Shown one piece after another: positions 53,838 to 61,993 of a DNA stretch of 64,000 nt. Position 1 is the first letter of the stretch; each line of letters begins with the position of its first letter. The notes beneath the pieces are model-generated. The model saw only the letters and a program-made list of their open reading frames with translations. It was not told the DNA's origin and searched no databases. The translations under genes and the position numbers were made by a program. This stretch comes from Deinococcus sp. KSM4-11 (GTDB lineage: Bacteria; Deinococcota; Deinococci; Deinococcales; Deinococcaceae): contig NZ_SSNX01000002.1 of assembly GCF_004801415.1 (NCBI RefSeq), positions 1 through 64,000 of the forward strand, read 5' to 3'.

Positions 53838-53876
53838 AGAGCGGCATCAGGGTGTAAGGTTCCCTGATGCCGCTCT
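53838..53876 (+). terminator. Terminator after the cytolysin-like gene
   Basis: A perfect 15-bp stem (53838-53852 with 53862-53876), 9-base loop, followed by TTGAGTTGATT. Confidence 0.8.
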
Positions 53877-54481
53877 TGAGTTGATTCCGAGGCGGTGGGG
53901 ACCGTCAGCCCGTGGAGCGATAAGAGGCTAGCCGCCCCACCCTTACCCGAATGTGCTGGCTAAGTTGGCCGGAGAGCAGTTTAATCTAGGAATGGATATG
54001 AAACTGCGCCCATCTGTTCGGCTTGCCGTATGAAGGCTTATGAGGGCTTTCAAGCAGTCTGTGTTGAATTGCTTGTACGTGGAGTCGAGTATTACTCGGA
54101 TCATCATCTGTTACGTTCAGAGATGGGTAGTTCAGAGATGGGTCGATTACATACCATGCATTGGATATGAGCTCTTTCAAGCGCCGACCTCTTCTCTGCC
54201 CTACCCCTGTTCTCCGTTTATACAACGGAGCAGATGCATGTGCCTAAGCTTGCGAATAAACATTGTGGTGGATTGGCTTAGTAAGCGGCGCTGAATGTGG
54301 GGTGTGTGGTGAAGCCAACCAGAGATGAGGCCGCTCGACACCGACGTTCATATCCAGTCTTCGATAATAATCGCTCTACCGAGCACAATTTTTCGCACTC
54401 TTGACAGTCCTGCAGCTTTATGGTTCTATATTTTTGAACGTTCAAATCCACATCGGTTCTTCATTCCAGCAGGGGGTGAAC
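53877..54481. other. AT-rich intergenic region before the alpha-galactoside operon
   Basis: About 600 bases, clearly richer in A+T than the flanks. It contains the palindrome CGAGTA-T-TACTCG (54085-54097) and a tandem pair of a 15-base unit beginning TTCAGAGATGGGT (about 54116-54145). Frames of about 80 codons exist on both strands but lack ribosome binding sites and family features. The last 80 bases hold the LacI promoter and operator. Confidence 0.45.
54401..54446 (+). promoter_or_regulatory. Promoter and LacI-type operator of the alpha-galactoside operon
   Basis: TTGACA (54401-54406) with -10 candidates TTCTAT (17-base spacer) or TATATT (54427-54432). The perfect 14-base palindrome TTTGAACGTTCAAA lies at 54433-54446, directly on the predicted transcription start, as expected for repression. 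Confidence 0.7.
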
Positions 54482-55498
54482 ATGACCCGCGTCACGTTGA
54501 AAGAAGTGGCCACACACGCCGGTGTGTCGCATCAGACGGTCTCGAATGTCCTGAACAACCACCCGTCCATCCGTCCCCAGACGAGAGCCAGGGTTCTCTC
54601 CTCTATCGAGGCCCTCGACTACCACCCGAACCAGGCCGCCAAGGCCCTGCGCGAGGCCCGCGTGACCACCCTCTGCTGCGCCTTCTACGGGCATGATCCG
54701 GAGAACTTCACCGATCCCTACCGCAACCTCGTGCAGTCGGCATTCATCGCCGAAGCGCAGGCCAACGGGTACAGCGTGACCACCGAATTCATCACCCATG
54801 GGCCAGACGAAAGCACTCTGCCCTCACTCGACGGCCTGCGCCAGCGCTTCATGCAGCGGCAGTTCGGCGGCGTCGTGATCGTCGGCACGACCCTCACCCC
54901 CGAGCAGTACCAGGTCATGGCCGCCTGGAAACTCCCGATCGTGCTGTTCGACCACCACCACCCCGGCACCAGCGCCACGTGGATCAGCGCCGACTACGAA
55001 CGCGGCATGGAACTGCTGGTCGACCACCACGTCACGCAGGGACGCACACGCCTCACCCTGATCCTGCCGCACGACGACTCGGGCAGCACATCCATCGGTC
55101 GGCGGATCGGCTTCGAGCGCGCCTGCGCCAGGGCCGGTGTCGAGGCGGCCATCGTGCAGGGTGACTGGTCCTACGAATCCGGGTATCAGGCCATGCGCAC
55201 GCTCTGGGTCGACGGCCAGCGGCCCGACGCGGTGCTGGCGGGCAACGACCGGATGGCGGCCGGCGCCATGCGTGCGGCCCACGACCTTGCCCTGAACGTT
55301 CCTGACGACGTGGCCGTCAGTGGTTTCGACGATTTCGAATTCGCGCTTTACACCACGCCCAGCCTGACCACCATCCACATTCCGCACGGTGACATGGCCC
55401 GCCAGGCGGTGCGCGCCCTCCTGGCCCTCCTGGACGGCAACGAACTCCCCGAGTCGCGGGTCTTCCCGCTTTCACTGGTCGTCCGTGAGTCGGCCTGA
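54482..55498 (+). CDS. LacI-family regulator of the alpha-galactoside operon
   Basis: A 338-residue repressor. The HTH is MTRVTLKEVATHAGVSHQTVSNVLNNHPSI, followed by a hinge (NQAAKALRE) and an effector domain with VSGFDDFEFALYTTPSLTTIHIPHGDMARQAV near the C-terminus. The ATG at 54482 has AGGGGGTG upstream; a longer frame starts before the operator and is excluded. It is the first gene of the operon, 18 bases before the first permease, so it regulates its own transcript. Confidence 0.93.
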   Translation: MTRVTLKEVATHAGVSHQTVSNVLNNHPSIRPQTRARVLSSIEALDYHPNQAAKALREARVTTLCCAFYGHDPENFTDPYRNLVQSAFIAEAQANGYSVTTEFITHGPDESTLPSLDGLRQRFMQRQFGGVVIVGTTLTPEQYQVMAAWKLPIVLFDHHHPGTSATWISADYERGMELLVDHHVTQGRTRLTLILPHDDSGSTSIGRRIGFERACARAGVEAAIVQGDWSYESGYQAMRTLWVDGQRPDAVLAGNDRMAAGAMRAAHDLALNVPDDVAVSGFDDFEFALYTTPSLTTIHIPHGDMARQAVRALLALLDGNELPESRVFPLSLVVRESA

Positions 55499-55516
55499 CG
55501 TTCCGGAGGTACATCT

Positions 55517-56449
55517 ATGACCGTCCAGTCCGAACCCATGTCCGTGCCGATGGCCGTCACCGGCACCCGCAAGACCCGCCGGGGCAGCCAGGAAGCCATG
55601 ATCGGCTACCTCTTCATCCTGCCCGCCATCATCGGCTTCGTCCTGTTCTACCTGTACCCCGCCATCCGCGGCTTCACCATCAGTTTCACCGACTGGAACC
55701 TGCTCAGTCCGCCCAAGAGCGTCGGCCTGGAGAATTACAACACGGCCCTGCACGACCCCAAATTCTGGTCGGCCCTGGCCATCACCTTCAAGTACGTGCT
55801 GTGGAACATCCCGATCCAGACCATCCTCTCGATCCTGCTCGCCATCGCCATGGATCGGCTGGTCAAGAGCATGTTCATCAAGGGTCTGCTGATCGTCCCG
55901 TACCTGCTGTCCAGCGTGCTGGTCGCGTTGATCTTCCTGTGGCTGCTCGATCCGCTCCTCGGCATCGTCAACATCTGGCTGTCCCACACGTTCATCGGCA
56001 AGCAGGCCTTCTTCGCCTCGGAATCCCAGGCCATCCCCACCATTGCCATGGTGAACATCTGGAAGTACACGGGCTTCAACGCACTGCTGTTCTATGCCGG
56101 GCTGCAGGCCATTCCCCGCACGGTCTACGAAGCAGCCGCCATCGACGGCTCACAGGAGTGGACAACCTTCTGGAAGATCACCATGCCCCTGCTGCGCCCC
56201 GTCACGGTCTTCGTCCTCGTCACGTCGGTCATCGGCTCCTTCCAGATCTTCGACACCATCGCGGTGGCCACCCAGGGCGGCCCGGCGGACGCGACCAAGG
56301 TACTCGTCTACTACATCTACCAGAACGCGTTTTCCTTCTTCAAGATGGGCTACGCCACCGCCATGAGCATGCTGCTCTTCGCCCTGCTGGTCGCCTTCAC
56401 CCTGGTGCAGATGCGACTGCTGCGCGCCAACGAATCCGACCTCGAGTGA
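55517..56449 (+). CDS. Sugar ABC transporter permease, MalF type
   Basis: A 310-residue membrane protein with about six hydrophobic helices. The EAA loop is YEAAAIDGSQEWTTFWKITMPLLRP (about residues 206-230), which docks to the ATPase. GGAGG precedes the ATG. No ATPase gene is in the operon, so a shared MsmK/UgpC-type ATPase encoded elsewhere must drive transport. Confidence 0.93.
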   Translation: MTVQSEPMSVPMAVTGTRKTRRGSQEAMIGYLFILPAIIGFVLFYLYPAIRGFTISFTDWNLLSPPKSVGLENYNTALHDPKFWSALAITFKYVLWNIPIQTILSILLAIAMDRLVKSMFIKGLLIVPYLLSSVLVALIFLWLLDPLLGIVNIWLSHTFIGKQAFFASESQAIPTIAMVNIWKYTGFNALLFYAGLQAIPRTVYEAAAIDGSQEWTTFWKITMPLLRPVTVFVLVTSVIGSFQIFDTIAVATQGGPADATKVLVYYIYQNAFSFFKMGYATAMSMLLFALLVAFTLVQMRLLRANESDLE

Positions 56450-56506
56450 TCGCCCGAGTGCCGTCGTGCGTCCTACACGACACGCCAGGAGTACGAAGGA
56501 GCTGAC

Positions 56507-57430
56507 ATGACCATCGCCGCCCCACCCACCAGCACGCTCTCCGACCGCCCCAAGAAACCCGTCTCGATCGGCCGCATCATCGCCTGGGCCCTGCTGCTGC
56601 TGATGGTCGTGATCTCGATCTTCCCGGTCGTGATCGTCCTCAAGACCGCGCTGACCAGCAACAAGGACATCTTCACGGAATCCGCGCGGCTATGGCCCAG
56701 CCACCCCACCATGATCAACTTCCAGCGCGTCCTGGGGCTGGTCTCCCCCGAGGTCGCGCAGGCGGCCGGCGGCTCCGGCAGCACCATCAGCTTCGCCGCC
56801 GCCACCAAGAACAGCGTGATCTTCACCCTCCTGATCGTCGTCGGGCAGACCTTCTTCTGCGCCATGGCCGCATACTCGTTCGCGCGGCTGAAGTTCCCCG
56901 GACGCGACTTCATCTTCACGCTCTTCCTGATCGCCCTGATGATCCCCGGCATCGTCCTGTTCATTCCCAACTTCATCACCATCAAGAACCTGGGCTGGCT
57001 GAACACCATGCCGGGCATGGTCGCCCCGTTCATCCTGATGTCGCCCTTCGGCGTGTTCTTCCTGCGCCAGTTCTTCCTCTCGCTGCCCCGCGAGACCGAG
57101 GAGGCGGCCCTGATCGACGGCGCGAGCGTCTTCACCATCTTCTTCCGCATCACCCTGCCCATGGCCCAGGGGCCGCTGATCACGCTGGCAATCCTGACGA
57201 CCATCGGCATGTGGAACGAGTTCTTCTGGCCCTTCCTGATCGCCAAGGATGACCACCTGTTCACGCTCCCGGTGGCGTTGCAGACCTTCCGAACCCAGAC
57301 GCCCCAGGGCTCGCCGGACTGGTCTGGGCTGATGGCCGGCACCTTCATCGCCACCGTTCCCGTGTTCATCCTGCTCATCGCGCTGGGCCGGCGGGTCGTC
57401 GAGTCCCTCGCCTTCAGCGGCTCCAAGTAA
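56507..57430 (+). CDS. Sugar ABC transporter permease, MalG type
   Basis: A 307-residue partner permease with six hydrophobic helices. The EAA loop is EEAALIDGASVFTIFFRITLPMAQG. An additional segment between the first two helices (about residues 60-100, KDIFTESARLWPSHPTMINF...QAAGGSGST) is periplasmic. It follows the first permease by 57 bases with AAGGAG before the ATG. Confidence 0.93.
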   Translation: MTIAAPPTSTLSDRPKKPVSIGRIIAWALLLLMVVISIFPVVIVLKTALTSNKDIFTESARLWPSHPTMINFQRVLGLVSPEVAQAAGGSGSTISFAAATKNSVIFTLLIVVGQTFFCAMAAYSFARLKFPGRDFIFTLFLIALMIPGIVLFIPNFITIKNLGWLNTMPGMVAPFILMSPFGVFFLRQFFLSLPRETEEAALIDGASVFTIFFRITLPMAQGPLITLAILTTIGMWNEFFWPFLIAKDDHLFTLPVALQTFRTQTPQGSPDWSGLMAGTFIATVPVFILLIALGRRVVESLAFSGSK

Positions 57431-57588
57431 CCCGGCCTCCTGCTCTCACCCCCCGCTGCGACCACCCGGATCGTTCCCGCCTTCTTCCGAGGTACCACCG
57501 TGACCGACGCGATTCCTCCACCCCTGTCCACTGCGTGCAGTTCCAGGTCTGCTTCGGCCCTCCGCCCCCATTCGCCCAGGAGTCACCC

Positions 57589-58908
57589 ATGAAGAAAATC
57601 GCCACGCTCACCGCCGCCCTCACCGTTCTCGCCGGCCCCATCGCCAGCGCCGCCCAGGCCGCCACGACCCTGCAATACTGGCTGTGGGACAGCAACCAGC
57701 AACCCGCGTACCAGAGCTGCGCGACCGCCTTCACCAAGGCCAACCCGGACATCACCATCAAGATCACGCAGAAGGGCTGGAATGACTACTGGACCGGCAT
57801 CACGACCGGCTTCGTGTCGGGCACCGCGCCGGACGTGTTCACGGATCACCTCGCGTACTTCCCGCAGTTCGCCGCCAACAACCAGCTCCTCGACCTGGCG
57901 CCGCTGATCGCCAAGGACAAGGTACCCACCAACATCTACTACCCGGGCCTGAAAGACCTGTGGGGCCGTGACGGCAAGCAGTACGGCCTGCCCAAGGACT
58001 GGGACACCGTGGCGATCTTCTACAACCAAGATCTGCTGGCCAAGGCGGGCATGAAGCCCAGCGACCTGGCCAACCTGACGTGGAATCCCAAGGACGGCGG
58101 CACCTTCCAGAGCACGATCGCCAAGCTGACCAAGGACAAGAGCGGCAACCTGGGCTCCGCGGCCAACTTCGACAAGAAGAACGTCGCGCAGTACGGCTAC
58201 GAGACCGGCTACGGCGCCGGCTTCAACGGCCAGACCGAGTGGGCGTGGCTGGCCGCGACCACCGGCTGGAAGTACAACGACGGCCTGTACGCCAAGAAGT
58301 ACTACTACGACGATCCCCGCTTCGCGCAGACCATCCAGTGGCTGGCCGACCTGAACCTCAAGCACGGCCTGATCCCCAGCTTCCAGGAAGTGCAGAGCGG
58401 CTCGGACTCGCTGTTCCGCGCCGGGAAGGTCGCCATGGTCACCAACGGCTCGTGGATGATCGGTGACTACACCGGCAAGCTGCCCTTCAAGGTCGGCGTG
58501 GCGCCGCTGCCCAAAGGCCCCAACGGCAAGCGCATGAGCATGTTCAACGGACTGGCCGACTCGATCTGGGTGGGCAGCAAGAACCAGGACGCCGCGTGGA
58601 AGTGGGTCAAGTTCCTCGCCAGCCCCGCGTGCCAGAACATCGTCGGGAATACGGGGGTGGTCTTCCCGGCCATCCCGGCCGCCGCCGCCATGTCACAGGC
58701 CAAGTCCAAGGCCAAGGGCGTGGACGTCGCCACCTTCATCAATCAGGCCAAGGCGCCCGGCGGCACCTTCTACTTCCCGATCACCGACCACATCTCGGAG
58801 GTGAACGACATCATGTCGAGCGCCATGCAGAACGTGTACCTGGGCAAGGCCCAGGCCTCCGACGTGCTGAAGGCCGCGAACGACAAGGTCAACGCGCTGT
58901 TCAAGTAA
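57589..58908 (+). CDS. Sugar ABC transporter binding protein (family 1)
   Basis: A 439-residue binding protein with a signal peptide (MKKIATLTAALTVLAGPIASAAQA). The mature part begins LQYWLWDSNQQPAYQSC and contains KGWNDYWTGITTGFVSGTAPDVFTDH and a Trp/Tyr-rich sugar cleft. CAGGAG precedes the ATG at 57589. The downstream GH4 alpha-galactosidase suggests that melibiose, raffinose or a related alpha-galactoside is the ligand (inferred). The gap to the GH4 gene holds a strong hairpin. Confidence 0.92.
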   Translation: MKKIATLTAALTVLAGPIASAAQAATTLQYWLWDSNQQPAYQSCATAFTKANPDITIKITQKGWNDYWTGITTGFVSGTAPDVFTDHLAYFPQFAANNQLLDLAPLIAKDKVPTNIYYPGLKDLWGRDGKQYGLPKDWDTVAIFYNQDLLAKAGMKPSDLANLTWNPKDGGTFQSTIAKLTKDKSGNLGSAANFDKKNVAQYGYETGYGAGFNGQTEWAWLAATTGWKYNDGLYAKKYYYDDPRFAQTIQWLADLNLKHGLIPSFQEVQSGSDSLFRAGKVAMVTNGSWMIGDYTGKLPFKVGVAPLPKGPNGKRMSMFNGLADSIWVGSKNQDAAWKWVKFLASPACQNIVGNTGVVFPAIPAAAAMSQAKSKAKGVDVATFINQAKAPGGTFYFPITDHISEVNDIMSSAMQNVYLGKAQASDVLKAANDKVNALFK

Positions 58909-58915
58909 ATATGAA

Positions 58916-58942
58916 GGGGGGTGGCCGCGCTGGCCACCCCCC
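58916..58942 (+). terminator. Intercistronic hairpin between binding protein and GH4 genes
   Basis: A perfect 11-bp stem (58916-58926 with 58932-58942) and 5-base loop, just after the binding-protein stop. It probably attenuates transcription or protects the upstream mRNA. Confidence 0.6.
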
Positions 58943-58992
58943 AGTCTTGCCCTAAACTGTAGAACGATCAAATTTCACGCTGGAGGCTCACC

Positions 58993-60345
58993 ATGACCAC
59001 ACCCAAGATCGCTTTCGTCGGTGCCGGCAGCACCGTCTTCGCCAAGAACCTGCTGGGCGACATTCTCAGCTTCGAGGAACTCGGCGGCGCCGAGATCCGC
59101 CTGTTCGACATCAACCAGGAACGACTCGACGTCACCGAGCAGGTCGCCCACCGCGTCGCGAAGACCGTGGGAGCCGCCCCCACCGTCAGTGCCACCACGG
59201 ACCGTCAGCGGGCGCTGGACGGCGCGGACTTCGTCATCAACATGATCCAGGTGGGCGGCTACGAGCCCGCGACGGTCACGGACTTCGAGGTGCCCAAGCA
59301 GTACGGCCTGCGCCAGACCATCGCCGACACGCTCGGCATCGGCGGCATCATGCGGGCGCTGCGTACCGTTCCCGTGCTGGCCGACATGAGCCGCGACATG
59401 GAACGCCTGTGCCCGGACGCGCTGCACATGAACTACGTCAACCCCATGGCCATGAACATCTGGGGGCTGGCCCGCCTGTCCCCGCGCATCAAGACGGTGG
59501 GCCTGTGCCACTCGGTGCAGCACACCGCCGAGGAACTCGCCAAGGATCTGGGCATTCCGGTCGGGGAGATCGACTACCTGTGCGCCGGGATCAACCACAT
59601 GGCCTTCTACCTCAAATTCGAGCACCAGGGTCAGGATCTCTACCCGCGCCTGATGGAACTCGCGGAGTCCGGCCAGGTGCCCGAATGGAACCGCGTGCGC
59701 TACGAGATGCTGCGCCGCCTCGGGTACTTCGTGACCGAAAGCAGCGAGCACTTCAGCGAGTACGTGCCGTACTTCATCAAGCGCGGCCGGGACGACCTGA
59801 TCGAGAAGTTCAACGTGCCCCTCGACGAGTACCCGCGCCGCTGCGTGTCGCAGCTCGGCGGCTGGCAGGACCTGCGCACCAAACTCCAGGATCCGAACGA
59901 GCCGCTGGAAGTCAAACGGTCGGTCGAATACGGTTCGCTGATCATCCACTCGATGGTCACCGGCCAGCCGCGCGTCGTGTACGGCAACGTCATGAACAGC
60001 CCGGTGCAGGCAGACGGTACCCCCGGCCACGGCAAGCTGATCAGCAACCTGCCGGACGAATGCAGTGTGGAGGTGCCGTGCCTGGTCGACCGCCAGGGCA
60101 TCCAGCCCACCCGCATCGGCCGCATCCCGCCGCAGCTGGCTGGCCTGATGCAGACGAACATCAACGTGCAGGCCCTGACGGTCGAGGCGCTCGTCACCGG
60201 GAACCGCGAGCACATCTACCACGCGGCCATGCTCGACCCGCACACCAGTGCGGAACTGGATCTGGATCAGATCTGGGGCCTGACCACAGACCTGCTCGCC
60301 CAGCATGGCGACTTCATTCCTGAGGCACTCCAGGCCGCCGACTGA
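58993..60345 (+). CDS. melA: Glycoside hydrolase family 4 alpha-galactosidase
   Basis: A 450-residue cytoplasmic enzyme that hydrolyses alpha-galactosides by a redox mechanism needing NAD+ and Mn2+. The Rossmann motif is VGAGSTVF (9-16). NPMAMN (150-155), metal-binding Cys172 and His202 in GLCHSVQHT and GINHMAFYL are diagnostic; CHS points to the MelA type rather than phospho-glucosidases (CN). GGAGG precedes the ATG. It should act on sugars brought in unphosphorylated by the upstream ABC system. Alpha-glucosidase or glucuronidase specificity cannot be fully excluded. Confidence 0.93.
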   Translation: MTTPKIAFVGAGSTVFAKNLLGDILSFEELGGAEIRLFDINQERLDVTEQVAHRVAKTVGAAPTVSATTDRQRALDGADFVINMIQVGGYEPATVTDFEVPKQYGLRQTIADTLGIGGIMRALRTVPVLADMSRDMERLCPDALHMNYVNPMAMNIWGLARLSPRIKTVGLCHSVQHTAEELAKDLGIPVGEIDYLCAGINHMAFYLKFEHQGQDLYPRLMELAESGQVPEWNRVRYEMLRRLGYFVTESSEHFSEYVPYFIKRGRDDLIEKFNVPLDEYPRRCVSQLGGWQDLRTKLQDPNEPLEVKRSVEYGSLIIHSMVTGQPRVVYGNVMNSPVQADGTPGHGKLISNLPDECSVEVPCLVDRQGIQPTRIGRIPPQLAGLMQTNINVQALTVEALVTGNREHIYHAAMLDPHTSAELDLDQIWGLTTDLLAQHGDFIPEALQAAD

Positions 60346-60357
60346 ATACGGCGCACA

Positions 60358-60396
60358 CTGGAGCCGCCCGGACATCTGCTGTCCGGGCGGCTCCAG
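60358..60396 (+). terminator. Terminator of the alpha-galactoside operon
   Basis: A perfect 17-bp stem (60358-60374 with 60380-60396), 5-base loop, 12 bases after the stop codon. Confidence 0.8.
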
Positions 60397-60817
60397 GCTG
60401 TCGTGTCGAGGATCACGGGGCTCACCGGCCACGACCCCAGCCCACACCGGATCACCCGCCTCTACGCCTCTGGGCTCGATGGGAGATCACGGAACTGTGC
60501 TCATGACTGGTGGAGCAGGGCGGCCGTGGAACAGAGCCCACTGTTGTCGCGACCGACCCTCGTCGGACGGGCTGCAAACCGTCACGAGGCTTTGGTGCGT
60601 TGGCGCAATCTGATCTTGGACAGGCGTCACTTCACCGTCAACGAGGACGGCGTGACGCCTGCTGAACGCACAACGGGCGCGAGCTCCGAGCGGCAGTCGG
60701 CATGCCTGGGTAAAGGCCTTTGCCTGAGCTCACAGTTTGGGACAGCGGGATAACCCGTTGGTTCAGACGGTCAGGCCACCGTGAAACGTACCGGCGACGG
60801 GCGCAGCCAGACCCGGC
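60397..60817. other. Intergenic stretch with a large two-part hairpin
   Basis: About 420 bases. CAGGCGTCAC (60621-60630) pairs with GTGACGCCTG (60652-60661), and inside it CCGTC (60635-60639) pairs with GACGG (60646-60650). AAAGGCCTTT (60712-60721) is a perfect palindrome. A plus-strand frame of about 116 codons covers the region, but it lacks a ribosome binding site and family features. It may be a mobile-element remnant or a small RNA region; neither is shown. Confidence 0.4.
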
Positions 60818-60988
60818 TCAGGCCGGTCGTGGCGCGTGGGGCAGGTAGTGCGCGGCCATGTCTTTGAGGTAGCGCTCGGGAGCGGGATCGTCCCATTCCG
60901 TTTCCAGGCCGGTGCGGTGACGGGTGGGCAGCACCAGCAGGAGGACAGTGGCGGCCAGAACCAGAAGAATGGCGAACAGCAGAATCAT
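60818..60988 (-). CDS. Small single-span membrane protein
   Basis: A 56-residue protein. Residues 2-21 (ILLFAILLVLAATVLLLVLP) form one membrane helix, followed by a short charged tail (GLETEWDDPAPERYLKDMAAHYLPH). GAGGAG lies 6 bases before the ATG at 60988. A longer frame exists upstream, but the ribosome binding site favours this start. Function unknown. It is divergent from the GntR regulator. Confidence 0.6.
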   Translation of the reverse strand: MILLFAILLVLAATVLLLVLPTRHRTGLETEWDDPAPERYLKDMAAHYLPHAPRPA

Positions 60989-61182
60989 GTGGAACTCCTC
61001 GGCATGGGATGTCAGGGAAATGTAGGTGGCAACGAAGAATCCCAGGTTGGGTTGTATGACTGTCACCAGGGATAGCACGCGTGGATGAGAATTGTCTATG
61101 GCTCCCTTGAATCGAAGGGGGAGCCCACTGTGCGGTGCCAGCAGGGCCTTGACGGCACAGGGCACCGGTTCACGCGTTGGCC

Positions 61183-61243
61183 TTTACAGGACGGTGCCGA
61201 GCGCGTACACTCCACGCCACCGAATTGGTCTGACCACCAGACC
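61183..61243 (+). promoter_or_regulatory. Promoter and operator of the GntR gene
   Basis: TTTACA (61183-61188), 17 bases, TACACT (61206-61211). TGGTC-T-GACCA (61226-61236), a perfect palindrome of the form bound by FadR-type GntR proteins, lies just downstream of the expected start. An overlapping GGTCTG/CAGACC repeat extends to 61243. It fits autorepression. Confidence 0.65.
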
Positions 61244-61270
61244 GTCAGGCCGGGGTGGTCGAGGAGGGAG

Positions 61271-61993
61271 ATGACGGTACAGCCGGTCAAACGCCAGAAA
61301 CTCACCGAAAGTGTGGCCGAGGAACTGCTGTCCCTGATCGTGCGGGGCGGGTTTCCACCTGGCCACCGACTCCCGGCCGAGCGCGTGCTGGCCGAGCAGA
61401 TGGGCGTGTCGCGGGCCAGCGTGCGCGACGCCGTGGCCCGCCTGGAAGCGCTCGGGCACGTGGGCGTGCGACAGGGCGACGGCATCTACGTGCTGGCACC
61501 CAGCGCCGCCACGCTGTCACAGCCATTCCGGGGTCTGCTGACCCGCCTGCCCCAGACGGCGCGTGACCTGCTGGAGTTCCGCCGCATGCTGGAACCCGAG
61601 GTCGCGGCCCTGGCCGCCCAGCGCGTGACTGACACGCAGGAGGACGACCTGTGGATCAGCGTGGACGCGCAGGTGGGCGCGGCCCGCCGTGGCATCAAAC
61701 TCGTCGCCGAAGACCTGCACTTTCACGCCCTGATCGCCCGGATCGCCGGGAACGGTGTGGTCACCCTGGTGCTCGACACCCTGCAGGAGCTGCTGCACGA
61801 CCTGCGGCAACGCGACCTGCCCGGCGACCTGCCGGACCTCACCATTCGAGATCACCGCGCCGTCGTGCAGGCCATCGCGAGCCGCGACCCGGTGGCCGCA
61901 CACGCGGCCATGGCCGCCCACCTCGACACGGTGATCCAGACCGCCAGCGCCGCCCTGAGCTTTTCCCCCGATGGAGGATCCGCGCATGATTAA
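61271..61993 (+). CDS. GntR-family (FadR subfamily) transcriptional regulator
   Basis: A 240-residue regulator. The winged HTH (about 10-75) reads LPAERVLAEQMGVSRASVRDAVARLEALGHVGVRQGDGIYV. The FCD effector domain (about 90-230) has EFRRMLEPEVAALAA, LHFHALIARIAGN and the metal-binding His in RDHRAVVQAI. Members usually sense sugar acids, organic acids or lipids. GAGGAGG precedes the ATG. It overlaps the binding-protein gene by 8 bases, so it is the local regulator of that transporter. Confidence 0.93.
   Translation: MTVQPVKRQKLTESVAEELLSLIVRGGFPPGHRLPAERVLAEQMGVSRASVRDAVARLEALGHVGVRQGDGIYVLAPSAATLSQPFRGLLTRLPQTARDLLEFRRMLEPEVAALAAQRVTDTQEDDLWISVDAQVGAARRGIKLVAEDLHFHALIARIAGNGVVTLVLDTLQELLHDLRQRDLPGDLPDLTIRDHRAVVQAIASRDPVAAHAAMAAHLDTVIQTASAALSFSPDGGSAHD

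Noticed and set aside
53986..54294. Overlapping frames of about 80 codons on both strands
   Set aside because: They lie in atypical AT-rich DNA without translation signals, and the tandem 15-bp unit explains the repeated residues.
60403..60753. Plus-strand frame of about 116 codons
   Set aside because: It starts within a few bases of the terminator stem, has no ribosome binding site and shows no family features.
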